The translations under genes and the position numbers were made by a program. 64,000 bases of DNA, from contig NC_082701.1 in NCBI RefSeq assembly GCF_949987515.2, positions 40,937,755 through 41,001,754 of the forward strand. The letters are read 5' to 3'. Positions 21,186 to 30,935 of the stretch are shown here, one piece after another. The notes below the pieces were generated by a model that searched no databases, had not been told where the DNA came from, and worked only from the letters and a program-made list of their open reading frames with translations. Positions within the stretch are counted from its first letter, which is position 1; every line of letters starts with the position of its first letter. Source of the stretch: Delphinus delphis. Lineage: Eukaryota > Chordata > Mammalia > Artiodactyla > Delphinidae.

Positions 21186-21294
21186 GAGGCCCTCCCTTGA
21201 GGGTAGATATGGGGACACTCAATTTGAAGAAGTTGCAGATGACCTTTGACCATCAGCCTTTGGACCAGCATTTTGACAACGCCTTTGATGATGA

Positions 21295-21840
21295 TATCAG
21301 TTGCAGTTTCTCCTCTTTTATTTTTTATTCTGTTTATTTGGGTCCTGTCTCTTTTTTCTTAATGATCTTGGCTAAAGGCTTATCAATTCTGTTTATCTTT
21401 TTTAAAAAAAACCAGCTCTTGGTTTCATTTATCTTTTTCTACTGTTTTTGTTTGCTTGTTTCATTTTGTTTGTTTGTTTGGGTTTGGTTTGATTTGGTCT
21501 CTATTTTATTGATTTCCACTCTGATCTTTATTATTTCCTTCCTTCTGCTGACTTTGGGCTTTGTTCTTCTTTCTCTAATTCCTTTAGATGTTAGGTTAGG
21601 TTGTTTATCTGAGATTTTTCTCGTTTCTTGAGGTAGGCTTGTGTCACTACAAACAGAACTGCTTTTCCTACATCCCATAAATTTTGGAACGTTGTATTTT
21701 TATTTTCATTTATCTCAAGATATTTTCTGACTTCCTCTTTGATTTCTTTGTTCACCCAGTGGGTTTTTTAGTAGCATGTTGTTTAGTCTCCATGTGTTTG
21801 TGTTTTTTCCATTTTTCTTCCTGTAAGTGATTTCTAGGAT
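21295..21840 (-). mobile_element. L1 LINE ORF2 fragment
   Basis: The plus strand is antisense L1 ORF2: 'GGCTAAAGGCTTATCAATTC', 'ACCAGCTCTTGGTTTCATTT', 'TGAGGTAGGCTTGTGTCACT', 'CTCCATGTGTTTGTGTTTTT'. The minus-strand frame 21439-21678 has RRKEIIKIRVEINKIETK, typical of the L1 ORF2 linker between endonuclease and RT. Both ends are truncated. It abuts the ERV gag remnant. Confidence 0.92.
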
Positions 21841-22580
21841 CCTGGAGGACTAGTTCTTCATGAAACCCTGCTCAAAAATATCCCTAAGGCTTTTCAGCTG
21901 AGCCTCTATGGCTGGTCCCCCTCCTCCCAGGCATAAGCCAAATGGTCCAGCTCCCTCTGGTACCTCTTCCCCAGGATTCATCCTATATCAGAGCTTCAGA
22001 CAATACTGCTCCCTAATGCAAACTTTCATCTCCTAGCCACGATTCCATTTGATCTGGATGAATTAATTGGTGGAGGGATGTGGGATAGGAGGATGGGGGT
22101 GCAATGACCATGGCTGAGAGAAGGCTGGTGCTGACTTGAAGTGTTTCTACCACTCACCCCAAGTCTGGCCAAACTCCTAACATAAGTGTCAGGGTTATTG
22201 TTAGGGTAAGCCTTGGAGTTTGTTCAGACAAGGTGTTAAGTTTGATCCCTAGTCCCTCCCAAATTGGGGAAGGGAAGGGGTCCACACTGGGCACCTGGCT
22301 TCTTGAGGGTCCCTCCAGTTTCTGTGCTGATGCCTCACTGCAGACGTTCTTCACCTTGCTTCAGGAGCCCATGCCCTGAATATTGGGGTTGACGGCTTCT
22401 AGAAATTCAGGACCAGTGCGTTCCGTACACATTCTCTTTCTTAAACGATATTGGGCTCATGTGAGCTTCCCACTCTGCTGCCTTCCCCCTGAGACATCAG
22501 AAAGGTTTTCTTGGTTGTCCTGCAAAAACTGACTTGGTGTGCTATAGTTTATGGACTTCTCTTAGCCCCTGTCATCCATC
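21841..22580. other. Unassigned sequence
   Basis: No gene. It could include decayed ERV leader or gag sequence beyond the L1, but I found no coding match to support that. Confidence 0.4.
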
Positions 22581-22586
22581 CTTCAA

Positions 22587-22611
22587 ACCATCCATCCATC
22601 CATCCATCCAT
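22587..22611. repeat. (CCAT)n microsatellite
   Basis: Six clean ATCC/CCAT units. Confidence 0.9.
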
Positions 22612-22739
22612 TTGACTGTTGCCAGTTTTCACCCAGGGCATGGAAGATAAAGGCATTGTTACTCTAATGGAGAAAAGGGAGAAAAGGGGATGGTTATTAT
22701 AAGTGTGTCTTGTCAAGGATCTAATAAGCACTAAATAAT

Positions 22740-22885
22740 TTTTTCAGTCGAGTTATCTACCCTACCGTTATCTTACATGTGGCTAAACATTGTAAATTAA
22801 TGTTTATCCCACATTTTAAATATAAGCAAACCCAGATTCGCATAGCTAAGAAGTACCAGAGCTATATTCAAACCCGATCTGACTT
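22740..22885 (-). repeat. MIR fragment (diverged)
   Basis: Degenerate antisense core: 'AAGCAAACCCAGATTCGC', then 'TAGCTAAGAAGTACCAGAGC' and 'TATTCAAACCCGATCTGAC'. Confidence 0.5.
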
Positions 22886-22887
22886 CT

Positions 22888-22985
22888 TTTTTTATTATTT
22901 TTTATTTTTTTAACTGATGTGTAGTTGATTTTCAATGTTGCGCTAACCTCAGCTGTGCAGCACAGTGACTCTTTTCTTAACACTA
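22888..22985 (-). repeat. L1 3' end fragment
   Basis: A T/A-rich run, then 'TGTAGTTGATTTTCAATG' and 'TGTGCAGCACAGTGACTC', the reverse complement of the cetartiodactyl/eutherian L1 3' UTR. Similar short words (TGACTTCTTTTT, TGACTCTTTTCTT) at the ends may be the target-site duplication. Confidence 0.75.
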
Positions 22986-22990
22986 TCCTG

Positions 22991-23845
22991 AATTATCCTG
23001 CCTCCCTATCTCCCATCACCTGTGACCACAGCCCAAAGACGGACCCAAGTCTGTCTGTTTCCTGGTGTTCCTGCCACTGCTTCACGTTGCCATGACATTT
23101 TTAGGGAATAAAAATTAGTCAAGACAGAAAAGGAAAGCCACAAATGAAACAAAGGTTGGTTATTGAATTAAGCTGTTTTCTCTTTTGTTTAACATAATTC
23201 AGTCAAGTTAATTTATGTGCATAGGCCCAGCCAGTGCCTTCTGCATGTTCAACTCTGCCCAGGATCTGAGCAGAAAAGGAAGCTCATGGGAAGTCATCCC
23301 CTGAGGCTGCAGGGTACACATGTCACCACTCTTATTAAGGGTGGGAACCACAGATCTTGAACTGGTAGGGTCTGGGTTTGGCCCCGACCCCCTTCCCCCC
23401 GTGAACAGGAAGGGTTTAGAAGTGACATCATCATGCTGACATCATATGTAATTGGGACATTCTGATGGGCTGAGTTGCCAGCCAGCACCTTCTTTGCCCT
23501 GGCCTGGCATTTGATCCAATACCTGAGTTGACTTGGCTGTAGACTCTAGGGTTGCTACCAGGCCAAGTCAATCCCAAGCTGGCTCCCAGAATTCCTCGGG
23601 CTTCCTTGGCTTTAAGGTCCTGATGTTTTTTGCATTAAATCCATTTAGAGTAAATCATTTATCCAATCTAATGTTCCCCATCTGCAAAGGACTGCAGTTC
23701 AAATTGTTTTTCTAATCGGATTGTTTCATTACTAACTTTATTGGATTAATATTTGATTAATGGGCCTGGGACCCGATAGGGCCTTTCCTTTTTTTCCTCA
23801 TCACTTGAAAAAATACAAAGTTGAGAATTTTAGGAGAATTGGGTC
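22991..23845. other. Unassigned unique sequence
   Basis: No gene. The right half (about 23600-23785) reads like a conserved element and is listed separately. Confidence 0.45.
23600..23785. promoter_or_regulatory. Candidate conserved non-coding element
   Basis: Repeat-free, AT-rich with CATTAAATCCATTTAG, TTTCTAATCGGATTG, TTGGATTAATATTTG and GATTAATGGG. The four TAAT/ATTA or GATTA cores in under 200 bp suggest a homeodomain-rich enhancer. Conservation has not been tested. Confidence 0.25.
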
Positions 23846-23849
23846 TATG

Positions 23850-23970
23850 CTTGCCCAGAGTGATGTATCATGGGAGAATCTGAAACACAGAAAGCTTAAG
23901 AACTTGAACAGAGACACATAGCTTACAAGAGATAGAGTCAGAATTCAGAGTCTGCACTGCGCTGTGTTCT
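23850..23970 (-). repeat. MIR fragment
   Basis: Degenerate antisense core 'AACAGAGACACATAGCTTAC' followed by 'AAGAGATAGAGTCAGAATTC'. Confidence 0.55.
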
Positions 23971-24289
23971 GCACTTAAGAAAAGAAAAGAAAGAACAGGC
24001 AGAACCTGACCTTGAGGAAAATTCAATCTTGTACAGATAAGACTTGGTCCAGACACTGTTATTTATCATTTACGCCCCACCCACATCGCAAAAGGAATGT
24101 TAACAGACTGCCTTTAAAGAGCTAAAAATACGTATAAGGCGCAGCAGCGCCCTAATGGTCCTGTCTCGCCAGGTCTGTGAGCCAATGCACAAGCTAGTTC
24201 TCCTTCTGGAAGGCCCTTCCACCTGGAAAATTCCCCATCACCCATCAAGCTTTACCTACTTGTATCAACTGTACCTGCAGGATTGTAAT

Positions 24290-24770
24290 TCATAAGGGTG
24301 ACTGAGTGACGACATGGAGAGACCAATGCCATTGGAAGGTGATCTTTATTACTTATATTTCCCAAGAGGAGGGGGCGTGCCATGCCACACAGGGTCACAT
24401 GGGAAAGCACCAGGTTTGGTCAGGAGGCAGAGGGGGTGTGGAAGAAGCATGACCCAAAGCCTGGATTGTGTTTTCCATGGGAAAGGCCAGGCAGGGCAGG
24501 GGAAATTTGAATAAATTTGAATAAAGTAGGCAGGCTCTGGGTTATAGGGGTGGCCTCCAGTTGTCTATACCTGGCCCTAGGGTGATTTAGGGCAGAGGAA
24601 TATTGGCTCCTGAAACGTAAACGCCAGATAGAAGAAGTGGTGCTGAGTTTGGGCTCCGGATTAATCCGTTTACATATGAAAGGTGTGCTCCCTAGTCCTT
24701 TGCCATCATTAAGAATTGGCTAGCCTTGGGAGGGGCAGTCTTTCTCCAGTCAATGAGGTCACCATGGCAG
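24290..24770 (-). mobile_element. Possible solo LTR (low confidence)
   Basis: Minus-strand AATAAAGATCACCTTCC lies near one end (plus 24336-24352), followed by G-rich text and a duplicated TTTGAATAAA word at about 24507-24526. The overall texture resembles an ERV LTR, but I cannot name a family or fix its ends. Confidence 0.3.
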
Positions 24771-24934
24771 GGCATAGAGAATACAGAAAATAAGAAAATG
24801 TAGTTAGTATACCACCCTGGGAAGTTGTCCTCTCTTTCTCTGTTCCTACTATCTCCTTTCTCTATTCCTGTAGCATCTGGAGCAGGCCCTTATTATGGGA
24901 TTCTATTTACAATTATTCCTATGTCTGCCTCCAT

Positions 24935-25045
24935 GAGGGCAAAGATTCTGTCTTAGCTATCATTCTAACCCCAGTGTCTTACACAGTCCCTGGACCATGC
25001 GATGTGCTTGAGAAGCATTTGATGATTGAATGTGTGAGAAAAACC
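24935..25045 (+). repeat. L2 LINE 3' end
   Basis: Sense L2 terminus: 'CATGAGGGCAAAGATTCTG', 'TAACCCCAGTGTCTTACAC', then 'GAAGCATTTGATGATTGAAT'. Confidence 0.8.
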
Positions 25046-25148
25046 TGAAACAGACCAGAGAGCAGGGAAAAGTTGTATCAGAGATGACTTCATACCTGTC
25101 ACTCTGCTTTCACTTTAGTTCAGGTAGTCCTGGCCATCAAGACAAAAT

Positions 25149-25230
25149 AGAAGAATACAAAGAAGAAAAAGGAAGAAGAGTACGTAGGAGAAGGAGGAGG
25201 AGGTGAAGGAGAAGGAGAAGAAGGAGAAGC
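25149..25230. repeat. Purine-rich (GAA/GGA)n tract
   Basis: About 80 nt of almost pure A/G on the plus strand, interrupted by TAC and TACGT. Mirror-like GAAGGAGAAGGAGAAGAAGG is at 25205-25224. Confidence 0.9.
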
Positions 25231-25830
25231 AGCCGCTCCTTTAGTTCACTTGCTCCCACTGCCTCTCAAATAAGTCATTCAAGTTTTCAGGATAGAAACT
25301 TTTTTTCTTGGTACTAAATTCTGTGGGGTACTTGCTAAATCGGGTCTCATAGAAGGAGTAATACAACGGGCAATATTTTGGCCAGAAGTGCCTAAATGGT
25401 CTTCATGTGGTCATTTCATTCCTTGAACTTTGATAAAATGGAACCAATATCATCACAACAGCTGCAAAAGCATTTCCACGGGTATCTAGGTTAATTGAAG
25501 CACAAACATCTGCTCTCTGAGCATCTAACAGGACATCCACAGCCCAGAGGGGTAGGTGGCTAACACAATGCGTGTGTTGTCTCTCTTAAATGTCACCCAA
25601 CTCAACATACTTTTGACAGAAACTGAAGACCTCAGCTCTTCGACAAGGATCTGGAGTCTAACTAATTAGAAATGGAGCCCTTGCTTCAGATGTGGCCCCT
25701 GTGTCCTGGAGGTAAAGAGCCTTCGAGAGCCTAAACACAGACCAGTCTGGAGCCCCAGGACGTATCATGTTCTTCTACTCTTTTCCTGCAAGTGTTATCT
25801 GAGGCCCCACTCTCAGTCATGTCTCTCTTT
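25231..25830. other. Unassigned unique sequence
   Basis: No gene or repeat recognised. Confidence 0.5.
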
Positions 25831-25834
25831 CTTT

Positions 25835-26130
25835 TTACTTTTTCTGGAGGGATAGCTTTATTGAGGTATAATTTATATACCACAAAATTCATTCGTTTTT
25901 TAAGTGTACAATTCAATAACCTTTAGTAAATTTACAGAGTTGTGCAGCCATCGCCACAATCTAATTCTGGAACATTTCCATCATGCCAGAAAGAAACCTC
26001 ATTCCTATTTATTCGCAGCCACTCCTAGTTCCCACGTCCGGTTTCAGACCACCACTAAGCACCCTCATCTTTCACTCGATCCCTCAAACCCTTTCCTGCC
26101 CAAACTTGACAACTCAGGCTGTTAAGGTCT
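25835..26130 (-). repeat. Old L1M-type 3' UTR fragment
   Basis: Antisense text: 'CTTTATTGAGGTATAATTTA', 'TTTTTAAGTGTACAATTCAA', 'GCCATCGCCACAATCTAATT' and 'CCAGAAAGAAACCTC'. Confidence 0.82.
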
Positions 26131-26324
26131 TTGAAGCAAGAACATCTCTTTGCTTCTTACGGAATTCAGTGTAAAAGAATGAGATTTATTTTCACTTAGC
26201 AGGAGACTTGGCAAAACTATAGTTTTGCGTGAAGCTAGAAATACCAATAGCCTAATACAAGAAGGCCACGTGTCTCACTGTAAGTTAAGGTTATTCACTG
26301 ACAGAGGAAGCCATCATTTTGATA

Positions 26325-26430
26325 GCCCTGCTGCAACCCCATTGTCTGGCTTGGGCAAGTCACTTCCTCCCTAAGGGCTCAGCTTCTTCACCCAGATGGT
26401 TGCCAAGGTTTCCACCGGGATCAGGTTTAC
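26325..26430 (+). repeat. MIR fragment
   Basis: Sense core 'GGCTTGGGCAAGTCACTTCC' then 'GGCTCAGCTTCTTCACCC'. Confidence 0.6.
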
Positions 26431-26819
26431 AAATTCTTTAATGGAAGTCCGAGGAGACAATAAATGGTGATGTAGGTTGTTTTCTTCCTGGACAGTAACT
26501 CTTGTTCAAAGCTCAGTAAATCCCACACCTGCCTGAGAGATCATTTTCACCTACCCAGGCGCTTGCAGCCAGTTCCACCAGATGAGGCTTTTCACTAAAG
26601 AATAAAATACTTTGAAACACATTTTCTTTTCTTTCTTTGTTTAAAAACAAATTTTTCTGGGCAAGAGAGATAGGCAGCCTCACTTTAACTCAAGCAGCAT
26701 GTGGTAACTACACGTAGGTAAATTACCATTGAATGCAAAGATAAGATGACCCCAACAGGCAACTGATGGGGGCTAGGTGTGACCTTCCTAAATGTAAATG
26801 GAGAAGTGATTCCTTCTGA

Positions 26820-27650
26820 TTGGAGGAAAGAGTCCTGGAGAGTGGAGGTGGGAAGCTTTGTGCCCGCCTTCTTCCTATTACCAATCTCCACCTTCTATTA
26901 GTACATAGTGAGCTTATTTATAGGATGAGACCCTGTGCTCTGCTAAGGATGCTGAGACGTAACGAGAGAACTTCTCATAGACTCTGCCTGAGTCCACTCA
27001 TGAACTGCATGGTCGTTGACTCCACGGATGGGGTCTGCAGCCAGGTCCCAGGCTGGACCTCTGAGCCTGTTCACCTACAGCAGGTAGAGGCAGCAGAGCC
27101 AGGGAAGAATCTAAATCTTAGTAGAGGTACAAATACTTTGACCATAGAAACTCATGGTCAAAAAGCAGATCTAAGGGTAAGGCAAGACCATAAAATGGAA
27201 GAAAAGACTGATGCTAAAGATAAGCCTGAACATGGAGCCCACCATACAAGGTGGTCCCTCAGACCCCACCACCACCCCAGCCCCAGCCTACCAGCAGCTT
27301 TCCCACTGGACTTGGGGCTTGCAAGAAAGTTGATCCAGAAAGAATTAAACATGGACCCCAAAAGGGAAGAAAACAAAGATTCTCCAAGAGCATTCCTGAA
27401 CAATAGCTTTCTTGCTCTGTGGAATAATATGGCCCTGGAGAAAATTAGAGTCAGAGAAGAGGATCAATTCCCTCAGAGTCATCTGGGTCAGTCATGTCAT
27501 TTGAAGATACCTGAAGCTCCCAGAAAGGTCACACTAAAGAGAGAGACCTCCCATAACTTAATTTCCTTTTGTTACACTGGGGGCTTCATTTTCTCCCACT
27601 CTCACCTCCCTTCTATCTCCTTCCCAGGCCTGCCAAGTCCTGTTTATTAA
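26820..27650 (+). other. Open reading frame of 276 codons, coding status unproven
   Basis: ATG at 26820, stop at 27648-27650. This is the longest frame in the window and overlaps no repeat I recognise. The product would be hydrophilic and basic/acidic-mixed, with a central stretch rich in charged residues (MEEKTDAKDKPEHGAHH), a His/Pro run (RPHHHPSPSLP), an ARKLIQKELNMDPKREEN segment and a hydrophobic, Ser-rich C-terminus. I see no signal peptide, membrane helix or known domain. A potential splice donor (CAGGTAGAG) lies at about 27081. It could be chance, a lineage-specific gene, or part of an unannotated transcript. I do not assign a function. Confidence 0.15.
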
Positions 27651-27654
27651 AAGT

Positions 27655-27895
27655 GTTGTGTCCAATTTAGCCAGCTTTTAATTAAGCTGTCAAGCTGAAA
27701 TGGGATTGTCTCCTGGGAAGCAAACAAAGATTTCATGGTCATTTAATTTTTGCTTAGGATTGAAAATCCTACGTCTGGCTTGCTTAAAATTATTAATGAG
27801 ATCCAGGAATTCTTGCCCATTTGTGTCCATTACAAGACATAAATCATTAAGCTCAATTAGGAGCAAGGGAAAATTCTGGAGTTAGATTTAGAGAT
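27655..27895. promoter_or_regulatory. Candidate conserved non-coding element
   Basis: Repeat-free AT-rich block with TTTTAATTAAGCTGTC, ATGGTCATTTAATTTTTG, AAAATTATTAATGAG, AATCATTAAGCTCAATTAGG. Repeated TAAT/ATTA cores with GC-poor spacers are typical of vertebrate developmental enhancers. The call is inference. Confidence 0.3.
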
Positions 27896-28194
27896 TGTGT
27901 TCAATCACATCTACCCAAAGCAGCCAAGTAATGGAGGTGTGACCCTCGAGGGCTGGGTGGAGAAGAGAAGGACAAGGTGGGAGATAGCAGATGGCAGTGT
28001 TAGGGAGAAGGGCATGGAGACAAAGGAGGGAATGGAAGGAGGGAACATTAGAGTGGCCAAGGGGTCAAGAAATGGAGTTCAGATAGAAGATCAGGAAGGG
28101 AAAAAGGAGAGAAAGGAATTAGGGAGGTGGGTTACAGGAGATGAGCCACACACCTGTAGTGCCCACCAATCATTTCTGGTTTTCCACTTCTTCA

Positions 28195-28545
28195 AACACA
28201 AGGGAAGATTATACCTCCCTGACCCCATGAAGTTAGATATAACTATGTGACTTCCTTTGGCCAATGAAATAAGAGCAGAAGTGACATGTGTCTCTTCTGG
28301 GTGGAAGCACTTAAAAGCTGGCATGCAATTGCACTTGTTTTCTCCTCTGGTAGAGTGTTGAGATGATGATGTCATTCACTTAGTTAACCCTCTGTCAGCC
28401 TGGGGTCCTGAACCACCGAGATGATCAGAACCCTCTGGTGACCTGCTTTAGGTGTGTAGTGTGAATGAGAAATCAACCCATGTTGTTTTAGGCCACTGGG
28501 ATTTGGGAAATGTTAGTTACTTCATCATAACTCAACCTATTGAAA
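28195..28545 (+). mobile_element. MLT1-type MaLR LTR (diverged)
   Basis: 'TATGTGACTTCCTTTGGCCA' then 'ATGAAATAAGAGCAGAAGTG' at the front and 'TTGTTTTAGGCCACTGGGAT' at the back match the ancient MLT1-class LTRs in sense orientation. Confidence 0.65.
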
Positions 28546-28746
28546 CGGATAGAGGTGGGCTGAAAGCAGAGACACCAGCTGGTAAGAGAGAGAGGCTGGG
28601 GAGAGACCAGGTAGGAAGCGGAGAGGGCTAAGAGTATGGACAGGTGAGAGGCAAAATCTGAGCAACTTGAATTCTCAGACCCTGGACAGCGGTTTGCATA
28701 GAATAGGCCCCTGCAATGGAGTCAAATGGAAATGAATGAAAGTTAC

Positions 28747-28958
28747 TTTTTTTTTTTTTTTTTTTTGCGGTACGCGGGCCTCTCACCGTTGTGGCCTCTC
28801 CCGTTGCGGAGCACAGGCTCCGGACGCGCAGGCTCAGCGGCCATGGCTCACGGGCCCAGCTGCTCCGCGGCATGTGGGATCTTCCCGGACCGGGACACGA
28901 ACCCGTGTCCCCTGCATCGACAGGCGGACTCTCAATCACTGCGCCACCAGGGAAGCCC
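28747..28958 (-). mobile_element. CHR-family SINE
   Basis: An uninterrupted T tail (28747-28766) followed by 'GCGGTACGCGGGCCTCTCA', the full body and 'CCACCAGGGAAGCCC'. Perfect 9-bp flanks GAAAGTTAC are at 28738-28746 and 28959-28967. Its clean tail suggests it is one of the younger copies. Confidence 0.96.
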
Positions 28959-28967
28959 GAAAGTTAC

Positions 28968-29800
28968 ATTTTTAAGTCTTGATTGTATGCTGGTTTGTGT
29001 GGTCCTAGGGAGATGGAGCGTAAAGGCTCCAGTTTCTTCCCAAAGAGAGACTTCTGACTCCCAAATCTCTCAGTTATCAGGCATATTTAGGAGGGGAGTA
29101 GAGTTGGAGAGGTCCCCAACACTCACAGACTCATCTACCTCCTGTGCTTCTCCTACTTTTTATCCCTCCTCTCAAGAGCTTTCCAACGGTCCTCTAAGAT
29201 CACTTCCTCTTGCTTGGTTTTCCCAAGACCAGAAAACTGGTCCCCAAATTGTCCATATGCTTCAAACTTTAGGTCCTGGCAGATCCAGGATGAGACCTTG
29301 GATAAGACCACACAGGTAGAATAAGGCACACAGCACTGGGCACACAAGGACCTCCACATCTGCTTGCTCCCACCTTCCCTCCGGAAGGCACTTCTCAGGT
29401 CCTTTCCAAATATCCTACTCCAGGAACTCCTGTCAAAATGGTCCTTGCAGTTGGAGGAGAAAAAAGAGAGAGGTTGTTGGGAAGACCAAATTCAGCAGTC
29501 TGCAGCTTCGACCCAGGCTAGCCTCCTCATAGGCAACAGAGAAATTAATAATGTATGGTTTGGAACAGACTTTTGGCCCAGACCTGTGCAGAAAGGTCTC
29601 TAAGGTAACCCAGGTCTGCTTGTTTTTTCCCCTTTTAAGACAAATTTCTTGGGAAGTTAATTAGTGAGGTAGATAGGGTCCCAGCCTTATCTGAAAAGGA
29701 CTCACTCTTCCAATCGCCCAAAGTGACAAGGTCTCAAGTGTTGGATGGAGCAGAATGACAGCCACGCTAAACTCGGGTCACTGTTTGGTACTGCCCACCA
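28968..29800. other. Unassigned unique sequence
   Basis: No gene or repeat recognised. The 197-codon frame starting at 28726 runs out of the SINE into this region and is not a gene. Confidence 0.5.
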
Positions 29801-29803
29801 CTA

Positions 29804-29857
29804 ACACACACATACACACACACACACGCGCGCGCGCACACACACGCACACACGCAT
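29804..29857. repeat. (CA)n/(CG)n alternating purine-pyrimidine tract
   Basis: ACACACA units flank a pure CGCGCGCGCG core at 29826-29837. An alternating pattern with a CG core is the classic Z-DNA-prone sequence. Confidence 0.95.
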
Positions 29858-30440
29858 GCCTCAGGACACACTGCTAACAGACTTTCTGCCCATGGCTTTC
29901 TCCCCATCAGAAATGCCAGGAAGCTGGGGAGGGGGCCACATATCACGGGTTGTTACAAAACTATGGCCACACTGAGAGCAGAAGCTGCTTCTCAGTCACT
30001 GTTGGGGGTCCAAGCACTGGGCCTGCACACGATGTCCAGTGTGAACTGGGAAACAGGTCAGACGAGGATCTAGCTGGGGGTGACTTTTTGTATCCTAACA
30101 CCACCTAAGGATGGTGCATGGGTTAGGCTGGGTCAGAAGAGAGTGTGGAAGTTGGAGGCAAAGTGGGAAGGGAGGCGTAATCACTCAGGACGCTCTCCCT
30201 CCAGCCTTCCTGTCTCTGATCCTCTGGGCACACGGTGGGAAATGGGCACCCCCAAAATGGTACCATCACTATCTGAACTCGTTATCACCTACAAGTGGGG
30301 TACTTGCAGTGAGTCGTTTGAGTCTCTGACTCCAAAATCTCCAGGAGCGAGGAGTGTAGAGCCCTAGAAGTATGTCTGGAACACAAGAGTTCAGTAAATG
30401 GTGGCTTAATGGACATTAAGACTTGAATGGTAGCCTTGAT
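29858..30440. other. Unassigned unique sequence
   Basis: No gene signal. Short open frames only. Confidence 0.5.
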
Positions 30441-30449
30441 TTTGCTTTT

Positions 30450-30610
30450 TATTATAATCATCACCATCAGTACCAGTACTGCTACCACCATCATCATTAT
30501 TATTACCACTCCACCATGCCCACCATCCCCACCATCACCGCCACCATTACCATCATCATCCCTATCGTGACCTCCATCATCATCACCATGACTACCGCCA
30601 TCACCAAGTG
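30450..30610. repeat. Imperfect (CAT/CAC)n trinucleotide repeat
   Basis: About 160 bp of CAT, CAC, TAC and ACC triplets. In one frame it would read as His/Tyr/Thr/Ile-rich low-complexity peptide, which explains the frames at 30423-30647 and 30285-30509. Confidence 0.92.
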
Positions 30611-30734
30611 GCTCAATGTCATCTTGGCTCCGACAGGTTTCCAGTAGTCATGAGCCCACAACTTTGAAATTCCCCCCTCCCTTCATTCAGAGTGGCCTCA
30701 AAGTCTTGGATTGCATTAACCTGTGCTCTTTCAT

Positions 30735-30895
30735 TTATTTATTCATTCATTCAACAAATATTCATTGAACACATTCTATCTTCCAGGCCCTTTCCTAGAT
30801 TTCGGGGCTATATCAGTGAACAAAATAGACAAAGATTTCTAGTGTCATGGAACTTACATTATAGTGTGGGAGAGGGAGATAAATGAATAATAAGC
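30735..30895 (-). repeat. L2 LINE 3' end
   Basis: Antisense L2 terminus: 'CATTCATTCAACAAATATTC', then 'CCAGGCCCTTTCCTAG', 'CATGGAACTTACATTATAG'. One of the best preserved L2 tails in the window. Confidence 0.9.
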
Positions 30896-30935
30896 ATGAT
30901 ATACAAGTAAAGGATATCGCTGTTAGAAGATCATC

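Larger units (their letters stand above)
15447..21290 (-). mobile_element. Class I (gammaretrovirus-like) endogenous retrovirus, 5'-truncated
   Basis: On the minus strand, reading from high to low coordinates, I see in retroviral order: a short gag nucleocapsid-like tail (about 21185-21290), protease, reverse transcriptase, RNase H, integrase, env remnants, a polypurine tract and one LTR. All frames carry stops or frameshifts, so the element is defective. The 5' LTR, leader and most of gag are missing, and an L1 ORF2 fragment lies where they should be. A CHR SINE at 17124-17347 interrupts the env region. The order of domains and the type of TM ectodomain place it with class I ERVs. No subfamily is claimed. 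Confidence 0.93.
26431..28190. other. Unique sequence with a long ORF and a probable conserved block
   Basis: The largest stretch of the window without a named repeat next to an unusually long open frame. The ORF and the AT-rich block that follows it are listed separately. The region 27920-28130 is G/A-rich (GGAGAAGAGAAGGACAAGG style). Confidence 0.4.

Noticed and set aside
15447..21290. A complete or recently active provirus
   Set aside because: Only one LTR is present, gag is mostly missing, and all domains carry stops or frame breaks.
24290..24770. Firm ERV LTR call
   Set aside because: Only a poly(A)-like word and LTR-like texture; kept as a low-confidence feature.
28726..29319. 197-codon plus-strand frame
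   Set aside because: Starts in the T tail and body of a CHR SINE and continues by chance into unique DNA.
30423..30647. His/Tyr-rich protein
   Set aside because: It is the translation of an imperfect CAT/CAC simple repeat.
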